38,515 nt of DNA from Streptococcus acidominimus (GCF_001921825.1 NZ_MSJL01000021.1:1-38515), one strand, 5' to 3'; positions 7,702 through 17,958 are shown, numbered from the stretch's first letter. Notes: generated by a model from the letters alone, not told the origin. Program-made: numbers and translations.

Positions 7702-9663
7702 TTATTTCTCTTTTGATTCTTCTAACACTATTTCCATCAAGTGCTCTTGAACTTGTGCTAGTGACTGCTCCCGAATTTGAGCTGCAGCGAGATTAAAATG
7801 ACCGCCTCCGCCCATTTCTTCCATCATCCGTTGAACATTGACCTTACTTCTGCTCCGCGCTGAAATGGCAATATAATCGTTGACATTTTTCGTGATGACA
7901 AATACCGCTTCAATTTCAGCCATTTCAAGAATCTTATCTGCCGCCTTACTTGGGACAATATTGTCATACACAATCTCCTCATCAGCGCAGACGACAACAA
8001 TATGTTCCGAAATCTTCCGACCTCTTAAAATCAATTCATTGATCTGACGATACTCGTTAAAATCCGTCGCAGCAATCTGCTGAATTTCTGAACTATCGCT
8101 ACCGCGATTTCTTAGATAGCTAGCCACATCAAAGGTCCTACTGGTCACACGGGACGTGAAATTCTTGGTATCCAGCATGATCCCTGCCATCAAGAGACTA
8201 GACTGAAGCCGATTGAGCTTATGGTGTTTATCATTTTGAAACTGTATCAATTCTGTCACCAATTCGCTCGCAGAACTTGCTCCACTTTCAATATAGGTCA
8301 GAACCGCATTGTCTGGGAAGTCTGCATCCCGACGATGGTGATCCACTACAACTACCTGGCTAAACAAGGCATAAAACTCTTTTGACAAGGTTAAACCAAT
8401 CTTGGAATGGTCAACCATGATGAGGAGCGATCGCGCTGTTACCTGCTTTTTCGCCTCCTCAACAGTTATTAGATTGGAACAATTTTCCTGGGTCAATTTC
8501 TGAATGGCACGTTGAATATCTGATGCCATGTCCTTTTCGTCATAGACAGTGTAGGCATTGTTCATGATATTCTGGGCAAAATACTGCATCCCGACAGCAG
8601 ACCCCAAGGCATCCATATCTAGATTTCGATGACCAACAACAAATACTGCATCAACTGTCTTTAGCTTGTCAGAGACAGCTGTCATCATAGCGCGGGTACG
8701 AGTTCTTGTCCGTTTGACCGACGACGCAGATCCACCACCGAAGAAGCGGAGTTCTTTGCCCTCATCATTTTCTTTGACAACAGCCTGATCACCCCCACGT
8801 ACTTCAGCCATATTGAGATTTTGCAGGGCAATTTGACCAATCTGCTGGTGATTATTGTTTCCATAGGCAATCCCCATACTCAAGGTCAGAGCCAAGTCCA
8901 GCTGTTTCGCTTCTTCACGAAAACGATTGATAACCGAGAATTTGTCCTCAATCAGCCTTTCTAAAACTGCGTAATCCGTAAAGAAATAAAAACGATCCAT
9001 GGTACCACGGCGGTAGTAAATACCGTTTTCATTTGCGAAATCAGACACAAATTGAGCTAAAAAACTATTGACCTGACTAATCTGGGAGTCCGAGTAAGTA
9101 TCTTCTAGTTCATCATAATTATCGACAGAAATAATCCCAATCGCTGGTCTACTACCGATTAGATTAGAAGTGGCATAATATTCTGTTGAAGCATCAAAAA
9201 AGTAAAACAGTCCCTGCTCGTAATCAACATAGACCGCATAACGCTTATCCGCAACCGTAACATGGCTCCTGTCTTCATCTAAACCTGTATCAATGATCTC
9301 GCGCAACTTCTGTTGATCAAATTCTCCATCTTCTTTGGCAAAAAGAAGTTCAGCATAGGTATTAAACCACTCTACTTGGTTATCTTCCAAGCGAACTTTA
9401 ATCACCCCGACTGGCATGTGTACCAAAAGACGCATCAAGCCAGATTCCGCTTGGGCATTTAAATACGTAATTTGCTCCGTCTCGCTCACTTCGTAGGAAT
9501 GCTTTTGGAATACAAAGAGCAGGACCAACAAAAAGAGAGCTATAAAAATAGATAAATAAGTGACGGTTGAATCCGGGTATAGACCATGGATAAATACTAA
9601 TAATCCAAAGAGAATTACCCCAATCATCACAAAATGAATCGTTGAAAATCGAAATTTTTTCAT
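7702..9663 (-). CDS. gdpP: Cyclic-di-AMP phosphodiesterase GdpP
   Basis: A 653-residue membrane-bound DHH/DHHA1 phosphodiesterase that hydrolyses c-di-AMP to pApA and so sets cell-wall, potassium and beta-lactam tolerance. Two N-terminal membrane helices span residues ~10-50. A PAS-like domain (~85-160) is followed by a degenerate GGDEF domain (~170-300; the GGDEF signature is absent). The DHH domain (~335-500) shows GHRNLDMDALGS, MVDHS and VVVDHHRRDAD, and the DHHA1 domain ends in GGGGHFNLAAA near residue 620. All metal-binding motifs look intact. ATG at 9663 has AGAGG 6 nt upstream. It is first gene of the operon with rplI, dnaB and veg. A TGGTAGAAT extended -10 lies about 25 bp upstream. 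Confidence 0.96.
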   Translation of the reverse strand: MKKFRFSTIHFVMIGVILFGLLVFIHGLYPDSTVTYLSIFIALFLLVLLFVFQKHSYEVSETEQITYLNAQAESGLMRLLVHMPVGVIKVRLEDNQVEWFNTYAELLFAKEDGEFDQQKLREIIDTGLDEDRSHVTVADKRYAVYVDYEQGLFYFFDASTEYYATSNLIGSRPAIGIISVDNYDELEDTYSDSQISQVNSFLAQFVSDFANENGIYYRRGTMDRFYFFTDYAVLERLIEDKFSVINRFREEAKQLDLALTLSMGIAYGNNNHQQIGQIALQNLNMAEVRGGDQAVVKENDEGKELRFFGGGSASSVKRTRTRTRAMMTAVSDKLKTVDAVFVVGHRNLDMDALGSAVGMQYFAQNIMNNAYTVYDEKDMASDIQRAIQKLTQENCSNLITVEEAKKQVTARSLLIMVDHSKIGLTLSKEFYALFSQVVVVDHHRRDADFPDNAVLTYIESGASSASELVTELIQFQNDKHHKLNRLQSSLLMAGIMLDTKNFTSRVTSRTFDVASYLRNRGSDSSEIQQIAATDFNEYRQINELILRGRKISEHIVVVCADEEIVYDNIVPSKAADKILEMAEIEAVFVITKNVNDYIAISARSRSKVNVQRMMEEMGGGGHFNLAAAQIREQSLAQVQEHLMEIVLEESKEK

Positions 9664-9810
9664 TACTAACCTCTGCTTGCCATTCTACCATAAAAGCAAT
9701 GAAAATGCTAGCTTCTATTTCCACACAAGATTTACAGAAAACCCGCCACTTCCTGCAGGAACCGATCCAGCCTAATCGAAGAAAAAGACCAGACAAACGT
9801 CCAGTCTTTA

Positions 9811-10394
9811 TATAGCCGTCTAGTTTATTTTTAGTACTAGCTCAAACAGTCTGAGGAGAGATTGTTTGAGATGGGAAATGAAGAAAACGAAGTTTTCGTT
9901 AAAAGTCGCAGGTAGTTGTCTAGTTGATAACTAGACAAGCGATAGATAAGAAAAGTGTAACTTTTCTCAATAGTACAACTCAAGATACAAAGCCCGTTAA
10001 AAACTCAAAGTGAAAATAGGAAATCTGACGAAGAGTCATTAGACTCTAGGAAGATTTATCTTTTTCGCACAGAGTTTAGGGCGTGTTCAATTACCCAAGA
10101 TACGAGAGCGTTTGACACGAGTTTCACTCGTTCTATCTCCAACCTTCCACAGTCTATCCCTAGACTGTGAAAGCAACTCCTAGACAAAATAGGCGGCCGA
10201 ACAGAAGCTTTAGCTTCGTAGTGAGACCCCCACAAAGGCAACTAGATTGGCGTGTTAGCGCCAATCAGATGCCTACTGTGATGTCTATCTAGGGTTACTC
10301 AACTTTCTGACTACGCTTTGTCAGTGAGTTGTAGCTCAAGTTCAATTATACAAGACGACTTAACGAAGTAATAAAAGTAAACGTAACGACTATA
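9811..10394. repeat. Composite MITE-like element, 584 bp
   Basis: The left end reads TATAGCCGTCTAGTTTAT and the right end closes with AACGACTATA, the terminal inverted repeat of the MITE family seen at 2185 and 28824. The interior is a mosaic: a segment like the interior of the 2185 element (to ~9915), a segment shared with 4994-5175 (9970-10172), and a unique part with the hairpin GATTGGCG/GCGCCAATC near 10243. Small open frames inside look non-coding. It fills nearly all of the gap between gdpP and mnmG; nothing convincing was found in 10395-10541. Confidence 0.7.
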
Positions 10395-10541
10395 ACGACG
10401 TCAGAATTTGATTTTTGATGAGTATTAACACTTCTCTCGAGCGCTCAATACCCCCTTAGAGCACATTTCCCAATACTTTTTTTAGTAGTCCTTCAACTCT
10501 CCTAGATGAAGCTGCATCACTCGGAAATGATGTTATAAATT

Positions 10542-12461
10542 TTAAGCATCATCCTTCTTCGCCTTGTTCTTTGAAATCGAACGACTGCGCCCTTCCAGAT
10601 AGACCATCAGGATTGAAATATCTGCTGGATTAACCCCTGATATACGACTAGCCTGCCCGATTGTTTCAGGAGAAATCAGCTTAAATTTCTGACGAGCCTC
10701 TGTTGCAATCGAATCAATATCATCCCAATCAATATCCGCTGGAATCCGTTTTTCTTCCATCCGCTTCATTTTTTCAACCTGATCCAAGGCCTTGCTGATA
10801 TAGCCCTCATACTTGACTTCCGTTTCAATCAATTCAATGGTCTTATCAGATAATTCTTCAGCCACTGGACCGACAAACTGAACCACGTCCGCATAGGTCA
10901 CCTCGGGTCTCCTCATAAATTCCTTGGCTGTCAAGGCGTCTGTCAAGGGTTTAAAGCCCATAGCAACCACCTTCTCATTGGTCTCCTTGACCGGCTTCAA
11001 CTTGATTGAATCAAGTCGCACCATTTCATTTTCAAATTGATTTTTGTGAATCTGAAAGACATGGTAGCGCTCATCATCAACCAAGCCGACCTGACGACCA
11101 ATCTCTGTCAAGCGCATATCTGCATTGTCATGACGTAAAATCAAACGATATTCCGCCCGACTGGTCAAGAGACGATACGGTTCTACTGTTCCTTTGGTCA
11201 CCAAATCATCAATCATCACACCGATATACCCGTCGCTACGCTTCAAAATCAATTCTGGTTTGCCCTGCACCTTAAGCGCAGCGTTGATTCCTGCGACAAT
11301 TCCCTGACCAGCCGCCTCCTCATAACCAGAGGTCCCATTGGTCTGCCCTGCCGTAAATAGTCCAGAAATTTTCTTGGTTTCAAGAGTTGCCCGCAATTGA
11401 TGAGGCATGACCATATCGTACTCGATTGCATAGCCTGTCCGCATCATCTCCGCATTTTCAAGTCCCTTGATAGAATGAACCAAGTCCTTTTGGACATCTT
11501 CTGGAAGACTGGTAGAAAGCCCCTGAATATAAATCTCATCCGTGTCGCGTCCCTCCGGCTCTAAGAACAACTGATGCCGTTCCTTATCCGCAAAGCGCAC
11601 GATCTTATCCTCAATAGAAGGGCAATAGCGCGGTCCCACCCCTTTGACTACACCTGAAAACATAGGAGCACGATGTAGATTACTATTGATGATTTCATGG
11701 CTGCGCGCATTCGTATAGGTCAACCAGCAAGGAATCTGGTCTTTCACATAGTCCTCATCTCTTGATAGGAATGAAAAATGATTGGGCTTCTCATCTCCGG
11801 GCTGGATTTCTGTTGCCGCATAGTCAACAGTCCGCGCATTGACACGAGGAGGTGTTCCTGTTTTAAAGCGTCCAATTTCAAGTCCCAAATCTTTCAAATT
11901 ATCCGCCAGAGTGATGGACGCCAAGCTATTGTTTGGGCCAGATGAATATTTCAAGTCACCGATAATAATTTCACCACGCAGGGCAGTTCCCGTTGTCACT
12001 ACTACAGCCTTAGCTGCAAAATATTGGTTAGTCGCCGTCCGAACACCGATAACCCGACCCTCTTCCACCAAGATTTCATCTATCATGGTCTGACGCAGGG
12101 TCAAATTTTCCTGCCTTTCAACCGTCTTTTTCATCTCTAGGGAATACTTTGCCTTATCCGCCTGAGCTCGCAAAGCTCGCACAGCAGGACCTTTTCCCGT
12201 ATTCAGCATCTTCATCTGAATGTAGGTCTTGTCAATATTGCGTCCCATTTCACCACCGAGGGCATCAATTTCACGAACGACAATTCCCTTGGCAGAGCCA
12301 CCGATAGAGGGATTACAGGGCATGAATGCCACCATGTCCAAGTTAATCGTTGCAAGCAAGGTCTTACAGCCCATCCGACTGGTCGCAAGTCCTGCCTCTA
12401 CACCAGCATGTCCCGCACCAATTACAATCACGTCATATTCTTCTGTAAACCTATATGTCAT
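10542..12461 (-). CDS. mnmG: tRNA uridine-5-carboxymethylaminomethyl synthase MnmG
   Basis: A 639-residue FAD enzyme that with MnmE installs the (carboxymethyl)aminomethyl group on U34 of tRNAs reading NNA/NNG codons. The FAD motif [14 protein letters not shown] is near residue 13. Family signatures [43 protein letters not shown] and [16 protein letters not shown] are complete, and the C-terminal MnmE-binding domain (~550-630) has the expected [16 protein letters not shown]. Length is normal. The ATG at 12461 is preceded by AAAGGAGAAA. mnmA, which modifies the same uridine, lies upstream, with a pseudogene and a 427-bp gap between. Confidence 0.97.
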   Translation of the reverse strand: MTYRFTEEYDVIVIGAGHAGVEAGLATSRMGCKTLLATINLDMVAFMPCNPSIGGSAKGIVVREIDALGGEMGRNIDKTYIQMKMLNTGKGPAVRALRAQADKAKYSLEMKKTVERQENLTLRQTMIDEILVEEGRVIGVRTATNQYFAAKAVVVTTGTALRGEIIIGDLKYSSGPNNSLASITLADNLKDLGLEIGRFKTGTPPRVNARTVDYAATEIQPGDEKPNHFSFLSRDEDYVKDQIPCWLTYTNARSHEIINSNLHRAPMFSGVVKGVGPRYCPSIEDKIVRFADKERHQLFLEPEGRDTDEIYIQGLSTSLPEDVQKDLVHSIKGLENAEMMRTGYAIEYDMVMPHQLRATLETKKISGLFTAGQTNGTSGYEEAAGQGIVAGINAALKVQGKPELILKRSDGYIGVMIDDLVTKGTVEPYRLLTSRAEYRLILRHDNADMRLTEIGRQVGLVDDERYHVFQIHKNQFENEMVRLDSIKLKPVKETNEKVVAMGFKPLTDALTAKEFMRRPEVTYADVVQFVGPVAEELSDKTIELIETEVKYEGYISKALDQVEKMKRMEEKRIPADIDWDDIDSIATEARQKFKLISPETIGQASRISGVNPADISILMVYLEGRSRSISKNKAKKDDA

Positions 12462-12611
12462 CCATTTTCTCCTTTACATTTATCTTCTCTTGGTCTTAAT
12501 CTACTAAAACGTGAGACGTATTTAAACAGCTAGACCACTCTCTACATTGACATTGTTGTCAACAACTGTAAAGAAACTGTCAATAGCTGCTATTTTCTGA
12601 ACCCCTGTAAA

Positions 12612-12684
12612 TATAGTTGTTTCGTTTACTGTCCTCAATACAGCAAGACAAGTTCAATTATAAAAGATAAACGAAACAACTATA
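12612..12684. repeat. Short MITE, 73 bp, with perfect 17-bp terminal inverted repeats
   Basis: TATAGTTGTTTCGTTTA at 12612-12628 is repeated exactly inverted at 12668-12684. The first 12 bases equal the start of the IS630-type element at 38389. The 39-bp interior contains AAGTTCAATTATA, also found in the larger repeats at 5315 and 10340. It has no coding capacity. Confidence 0.75.
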
Positions 12685-12887
12685 TCAGCCCGATCCTCCT
12701 GTTCCAATGAAGGTTACAAGAGGTCAGTGGACACTTTAATTTTTAGAGGATCAAACATCAGAATCTCTGTTTTTTACACAAAAAGAGTCAAAACCCTCAG
12801 AAACTGCACGCAAAAAACGTCCAATTCCTATGAGCTTTGACCATCATAGTATTGTTCTTTTTCATTCTATCACATTTGATAGAAATG
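12685..12887. other. Intergenic sequence, unrecognised
   Basis: Between the MITE and the isomerase pseudogene I find only an interrupted stem around AGAGGATC and GATTCTCT-like sequence near 12754-12776 and a possible 22-codon minus-strand frame at about 12800-12867 without a ribosome-binding site. I do not call either. Confidence 0.4.
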
Positions 12888-13521
12888 TCAATCGATGAAG
12901 TTTTGCAGCCTGTCCACCAAGGCACGGTTCTTCCCATTTTCGTCAAGGTATTGATAGAATACCTTTCTATTGACGACTTTTCTGATTAGAGATTCATCTA
13001 TCTCATCTATAATCTCTAAAAATCTTTTCTTAGTAATTTGACCGATTATGGTTAATTGGGCTGCTTCTTGCTGCTTTCGAACCGCATCTGTTTGCGGATA
13101 GCCTACGCCAAACTCACCATCAAATAATTTTTCAAGTGTATATTCCAAGTTTAACTCTCCGCACCAGCCAACTGTCAATCCCAGTGGCAAGGAGACAACA
13201 TTGCCATTATTGATTCTACCAAATAAGAAAGCATCTTGGGGTGTCTGAACAAAGCCACAATAAAGACCCGGTAAGCTGTTACAAGCTAGCATCATCCCTT
13301 GACCAGAGGAACAGCCTGTTACTACAAAGTCTAAGGCTTGTGACTCAATGAGTAAACTAATCATGACCGCAACATCCACATAAGAATAACTTTCCGTCTC
13401 ATTAGGAAAAACACCTAAATTGACGACTTCATGTTAATCTGCTACTACCTTTTCAACGGCTTGCATTAACACATCATTCATCTCTATGTCTTGTGGTCGC
13501 CTGTAACACTCCAATTTTCAT
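12888..13521 (-). pseudogene. RpiB/LacA/LacB-type sugar-phosphate isomerase, inactivated
   Basis: The readable C-terminal part (163 codons from 13379) shows the family core: DFVVTGCSSGQGMMLACNS, LPGLYCGFVQTPQDAFLF and NGNVVSLPLG. The family normally starts about 45 residues earlier. That missing start is present in the DNA: ATG at 13519-13521 after an AGGAGG site, coding MKIGVLQATT, then a frame change at ACCACAAGAC (about 13487-13496) that fits loss of a CA dinucleotide. The correct frame then continues as QDIEMNDVLMQAVEKVVAD, meets an in-frame TAA at 13433-13435, and resumes HEVVNLGVF into the open part. Two independent lesions argue for real decay over a sequencing error. It lies 34 bp downstream of mnmA. 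Confidence 0.85.
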
Positions 13522-13555
13522 CATTGACCTCCTAAAAGTTTACAAACTTGTCAAT

Positions 13556-14680
<1,125 letters not shown>

Positions 14681-14782
14681 CTATTCTCCCATCAATTTAA
14701 TCCAGTGTAAAGAAAGTTTACACCATCTATTTTCAAAAAACGATTGAAGGTCGATTTTGAAGTACCTCATGGCACAGACAGT

Positions 14783-14790
14783 ATTATACC
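14783..14790 (-). promoter_or_regulatory. Extended -10 promoter of mnmA
   Basis: The minus strand reads TGGTATAAT, a full extended -10. No good -35 is present at 17 bp. It gives a leader of about 100 nt. Confidence 0.5.
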
Positions 14791-15064
14791 ATATCCTAGC
14801 TATTTTCTAGCAAATAACATCAAGGACAGATTACTACCGTATCCAATAGAATGCAGGTAAGGAAAGCCTCTGGCTACAATGATTATACTCTGCCAAAACC
14901 ACATTCCAACTGTGTCAGCACCCCTTCCCCATTGACACACGCTTATCCTTTATTGATTGACTCCTTTCTATTTTGGAGAAATACACTCCGAATCAGTCGA
15001 AAGCATTTTCAATGGTCGCAATGCTACTTTACTACATTTTATTTGGAGTCGGGACGCTTGCTTT
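14791..15064. other. Intergenic stretch between divergent mnmA and the glycosyltransferase
   Basis: I see no convincing gene or RNA here. Plus-strand open frames of 70-77 codons across 14851-15169 lack ribosome-binding sites and have no recognisable composition. Confidence 0.4.
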
Positions 15065-15093
15065 TTGCGTGTTCTCAAAAATAGTGTTATAAT
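15065..15093 (+). promoter_or_regulatory. Promoter upstream of the glycosyltransferase leader
   Basis: TTGCGT (15065-15070) and TATAAT (15088-15093) with 17 bp spacing. The predicted start near 15100 leaves about 310 nt of untranslated leader before the glycosyltransferase start at 15411. A minus-strand terminator-like hairpin ending in T6 lies within that leader near 15176-15213. Confidence 0.55.
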
Positions 15094-15410
15094 CACGGTT
15101 GGAAGAATTACCAAAGAGAAAGCCTTTTCTAAAGCGTTCGTAGTTTCTTTGCATACTCTGAAAACTTAAGAAAACGAAAAAAGCCATCTCAAACCGATAA
15201 GGCTGAGACTTTGACTGTTTTTCGATGTATCTGTTCGGTAGCTGAACTAATAAATGAAAGAAAAGAACCTATCCGTTATCGGGCGGTAACATCAGTAGTC
15301 ATCAAGATATAGGCATTTCCTCTATCTTTTATACTTGAATTCATCTTGCTATATTGAGAAAAGTAAATATACTGGCACATACCCCCGTTATCATAAGGAG
15401 TAAGAAATAT

Positions 15411-16637
15411 ATGAACAATGATGCTTTGCGTGCGGTGGTCTTAGCGGGGGATTATGGCTATATTCGCCAAATCGAAACCGTTCTCAAATCACTGACCTAT
15501 CATAACAAGCAACTCAAAATCTACGTCTTCAATCAAGATATACCAAAAGAGTGGTTCCTCTATCACCAACAACGTCTCAACCAGATAGGGAGCGACTTGG
15601 TAGATATAAAGCTACTAGGCGTAGCCCTCAATAAAGAATGGTCCGCAGGCTTTTCCCATATCAATTTTATGACCTTTGCCCGCTACTTTATCCCTCAATT
15701 TGTAGCAGAAGATAGGGTGCTTTATCTCGATAGTGATATGGTGGTCACATTCTGCCTAGACCAACTCTTCTCTCTGGATATTTCCGGCTGCTACTTAGCT
15801 GCCGTCAGAGCAACCTTTGGTTACGGGGTTGGGTTTAATTCGGGTATGCTGGTTATCAACAACCAGCGGTGGCGTGAAGAGAATATCACCGAACAATTGA
15901 TTGCATTAACCGAGCAAGAGAAGGACACTATTTTAGAGGGGGATCAAACTATACTAAATCTACTACTCAGTCATAATATGATTTGGTTAGATGATACTTA
16001 TAATTTTCAAATAGGGTTTGATTATGGTGCCTTTACCTACCGCCATCAGCATCTGTTCGATATTCAACTCGATCCGCTCCCTGCAATCATTCACTATATC
16101 TCTCCTGACAAGCCTTGGAATACTTTTTCATCTGGACGTTTACGAGAGGTATGGTGGTTCTACCATCTGATGGACTGGGGGACGATTATCGACAAGTGGC
16201 AATCTACTACAAGACCTATCCTTTTAGAGCAAACAAAAGGAAGAATCGTCACAATCACCAATACTCATGTATTAGAACAGGTTCATTATCTGATAGATGC
16301 TCTGCCTGATTATGAATTTCATATCGTTGCTTTCACAAATTTTCACGATGATATCCTACGTCTGGCGGGCAGAAAAAACGTCTTTCTCCATCCAAACGTG
16401 ATCGACTATGTGCTAGAAGATATGCTAACGAACTGTGATATTTATTTAGATATCAATCATGGTACGAAATTGGATGAATTACTTGAACACGTCATCGCTC
16501 ATTCCAAGCCTGTATTGTCATTTGACAATACTATCGCTTCTATTTTCAACAGCTACCCTTTGAAAACAGAAATTCCACATACAGCTCCTGAAAAGATGGT
16601 CACAATGATACAGCAAGTGGGAGCCCTTACTCAATAA
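15411..16637 (+). CDS. Family 8 glycosyltransferase with C-terminal accessory domain
   Basis: A 408-residue sugar transferase. The N-terminal GT8 domain (~5-270) has VVLAGDYGYIRQIETVLKSL, the DXD metal/nucleotide-sugar motif YLDSDMVV (Asp107, Asp109), NSGMLVIN and the HY motif IIHYISPDKPW. The C-terminal ~130 residues (TNTHVLEQVHYLIDALPDYEF; CDIYLDINHGTKLDELL) resemble the C-terminal domain of streptococcal glycosyltransferases that decorate serine-rich repeat adhesins. I use ATG 15411, which follows GGAG by 10 nt; an alternative frame extension to 15354 lacks a site. No adhesin or SecA2/Y2 genes are in view, so the acceptor is unknown. It stands alone with its own promoter and terminator. 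Confidence 0.8.
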   Translation: MNNDALRAVVLAGDYGYIRQIETVLKSLTYHNKQLKIYVFNQDIPKEWFLYHQQRLNQIGSDLVDIKLLGVALNKEWSAGFSHINFMTFARYFIPQFVAEDRVLYLDSDMVVTFCLDQLFSLDISGCYLAAVRATFGYGVGFNSGMLVINNQRWREENITEQLIALTEQEKDTILEGDQTILNLLLSHNMIWLDDTYNFQIGFDYGAFTYRHQHLFDIQLDPLPAIIHYISPDKPWNTFSSGRLREVWWFYHLMDWGTIIDKWQSTTRPILLEQTKGRIVTITNTHVLEQVHYLIDALPDYEFHIVAFTNFHDDILRLAGRKNVFLHPNVIDYVLEDMLTNCDIYLDINHGTKLDELLEHVIAHSKPVLSFDNTIASIFNSYPLKTEIPHTAPEKMVTMIQQVGALTQ

Positions 16638-16718
16638 AAATAAAAAACAAAGCCAGAAGCTACGTAAAAAAGATAACCTAGCGGGATTCTATGTTATAGC
16701 ATATAACCAGAAGAACTT

Positions 16719-16756
16719 ACAAAGCCCCAACGGTTCGTCGTTGAGGTCTTTGTTTT
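16719..16756 (+). terminator. Terminator of the glycosyltransferase gene
   Basis: ACAAAG...CCAACG pairs with CGTTG...CTTTGT across the loop GTTCGT and is followed by TTTT. Confidence 0.75.
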
Positions 16757-16913
16757 CATCAAAGAAGTCCGAAGCTGCGAACTTATCCTCCATATTGCGC
16801 GAAATCGCTCATCCATATCTATTTAAAGTAGGTAGCAAACAGAGAGACGGGAGCAAAAGATTTGATAAGAAACATTTAGAACCTGCAATATGAGTAAATT
16901 TTATTTTCAAGAG

Positions 16914-16987
16914 GTGTAAACCTCTAAAAACCTTATTCTATCAACATTTCTAAGAGGTAATATAGAACATCATGACAAATTTAAAGT
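16914..16987 (+). repeat. attL: 74-bp core repeat, left copy
   Basis: It is identical to 27114-27187 and includes a Shine-Dalgarno-like AAGAGGT and the first 16 nt of sdaAB. In this left copy the reading frame stops at once: ATG ACA AAT TTA AAG is followed by TAA, a five-codon minigene (16972-16989). An inverted repeat ACCTCT (16920-16925) / AGAGGT (16953-16958) lies inside the core. Confidence 0.9.
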
Positions 16988-17012
16988 AACAAAAATTAGG
17001 TTTCTTTACATC

Positions 17013-17135
17013 GCTTTACAGCTCCTAAACCCTTGATAATACTGACTTTTTAGAAAAACATATCTCCTTAGATTTCCATAGGTTTTCCTAGAAAGTCCAC
17101 AAAAAGGTGAACAAAAAAAGAGCTTTACAGCTCCT
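17013..17135 (+). repeat. Left-end integrase or excisionase binding-site candidates
   Basis: GCTTTACAGCTCCT occurs twice (17013-17026, 17122-17135). Between them, 17094-17115 is a 22-bp sequence containing CCACAAAAAGGTGAAC that is repeated exactly at 27077-27098. In the circular form this 22-bp repeat would flank the core in direct orientation, as expected for arm-type sites of tyrosine recombinases. Confidence 0.55.
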
Positions 17136-17163
17136 TTACAACGAGTTCAGCAGGCAAGAACTG

Positions 17164-17188
17164 GCGTAGTAATCAGCTACGCTTTTTT
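17164..17188 (+). terminator. Plus-strand terminator just inside the left end of the island
   Basis: GCGTAG, a 7-nt loop, CTACGC and T6. No plus-strand gene precedes it in the integrated state. In the excised circle it would lie about 290 bp beyond the integrase stop across attP, so it may end integrase transcription there. Confidence 0.65.
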
Positions 17189-17252
17189 GATTGCTGATAG
17201 GTCTATTATACTACATTCTACTGTATCCGAAAAGCCCAGCGAGTAGCTAGGC

Positions 17253-17657
17253 TTATACTTGCAATTCTTCACGAATTGCTTTCTGTAATAATTGACTGAA
17301 GTTGATTTTATGTTCTTTCCCAACCTCTACCAACCAACTAGGCAAGGTGACAGTCTTATTGACCACGCGCGAACACTCACGCTCACGAACTAGCTCGGTA
17401 TCGACTGATATAGCCTGCAAGATGTCTTCATCGCTTGAAAGCTTCCCAGCTAGAGCCTTAAAGCTAGAAGGTTCTGGAAACTCCTTGCCCTCATCTTCAA
17501 ACATGATGGTATAGATTTCAAGCACTTCACGAGCGTTATATATTGCCTCGTTCAAGGTGTCTGCCTCGCTGATTGCTCCGGGGAAATCTGGGAAAGTGAT
17601 TGTATATCCGCCGTTTTCTGTATCCACTTCAAAAAGTGCTAGGTAAGTGTATTTCAT
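17253..17657 (-). CDS. hicB: HicB family antitoxin
   Basis: A 134-residue antitoxin of the HicAB type II system. The N-terminal partial RNase H-like fold (~1-65) is typical of HicB (YLALFEVDTENGGYTITFPD and the signature FPGAISEADTLNEAIYNARE). The C-terminal ~30 residues (VTLPSWLVEVGKEHKINFSQ then LLQKAIREEL) look like a ribbon-helix-helix DNA-binding domain, so it should repress its own promoter. I chose ATG 17657; a longer frame begins with TTG at 17672, and neither start has a strong ribosome-binding site. It lies downstream of hicA, separated by a hairpin that overlaps the hicA stop. Confidence 0.85.
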   Translation of the reverse strand: MKYTYLALFEVDTENGGYTITFPDFPGAISEADTLNEAIYNAREVLEIYTIMFEDEGKEFPEPSSFKALAGKLSSDEDILQAISVDTELVRERECSRVVNKTVTLPSWLVEVGKEHKINFSQLLQKAIREELQV

Positions 17658-17699
17658 AATAAAATAAGCCAATGGTAAGAGTACCCCTATTTAAGGGCA

Positions 17700-17722
17700 G
17701 GGGAGGAGTGTTCTCACTCCCC
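17700..17722 (-). promoter_or_regulatory. Intercistronic hairpin at the hicA stop codon
   Basis: On the minus strand GGGGAGTG, an AGAA loop, and CACTCC-T-CCCC form a strong hairpin whose 5' arm contains the hicA stop TGA. No T-run follows, so it is not a normal terminator. A smaller CCC/GGG hairpin follows before hicB. It may affect relative toxin and antitoxin yield. Confidence 0.5.
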
Positions 17723-17899
17723 GTACAAGATTTTAAGAATGTTACTTAGTGTACCCGGTCTGTAATCTTTTTCCTTTGGTCTCGGTATCGTCACTGTCCG
17801 TCCGTCTGAATGCTTCCAAACTTCATGAGAACCTTTGCCGAGGTTAGTTTTACTAAAACCTTGCTTTTTAGCAATTTTCTTAAGCTCTCGCTCTGTCAT
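17714..17899 (-). CDS. hicA: HicA family mRNA interferase toxin
   Basis: A 61-residue toxin with the double-stranded RNA-binding-like fold that cleaves mRNA until neutralised by HicB. The protein has the expected N-terminal helix (TERELKKIAKKQGF), the catalytic histidine in GKGSHEVWKH (His25) and the closing strand/helix RTVTIPRPKEKDYRPGTLSN. Length is typical. ATG 17899 follows AGGAG by 7 nt, a good site, in contrast with hicB. Toxin-first order is usual for HicAB. It is transcribed from a consensus promoter at 17930-17958 and probably stabilises the island. Confidence 0.92.
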   Translation of the reverse strand: MTERELKKIAKKQGFSKTNLGKGSHEVWKHSDGRTVTIPRPKEKDYRPGTLSNILKILYGE

Positions 17900-17929
17900 T
17901 GGCTATCTCCTTTCTTTATCTTTAATTAT

Positions 17930-17958
17930 ATTATACACTTGTTTTTAACACTTGTCAA
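17930..17958 (-). promoter_or_regulatory. hicAB promoter with direct-repeat operator
   Basis: TTGACA (17953-17958), 17 bp and TATAAT (17930-17935) match consensus fully. ACACTTGT occurs twice, 13 bp apart (17935-17942 and 17948-17955), between and over the promoter elements, a layout suited to cooperative binding by the ribbon-helix-helix domain of HicB. Confidence 0.8.

Noticed and set aside
12541-12600. TTGACA/TGTCAA inverted sequence as an mnmG promoter
   Set aside because: No acceptable -10 at 16-18 bp from any TTGACA on the minus strand.
14851-15169. Plus-strand frames of 70-77 codons before the glycosyltransferase
   Set aside because: No ribosome-binding sites, and they cross the promoter at 15065-15093.
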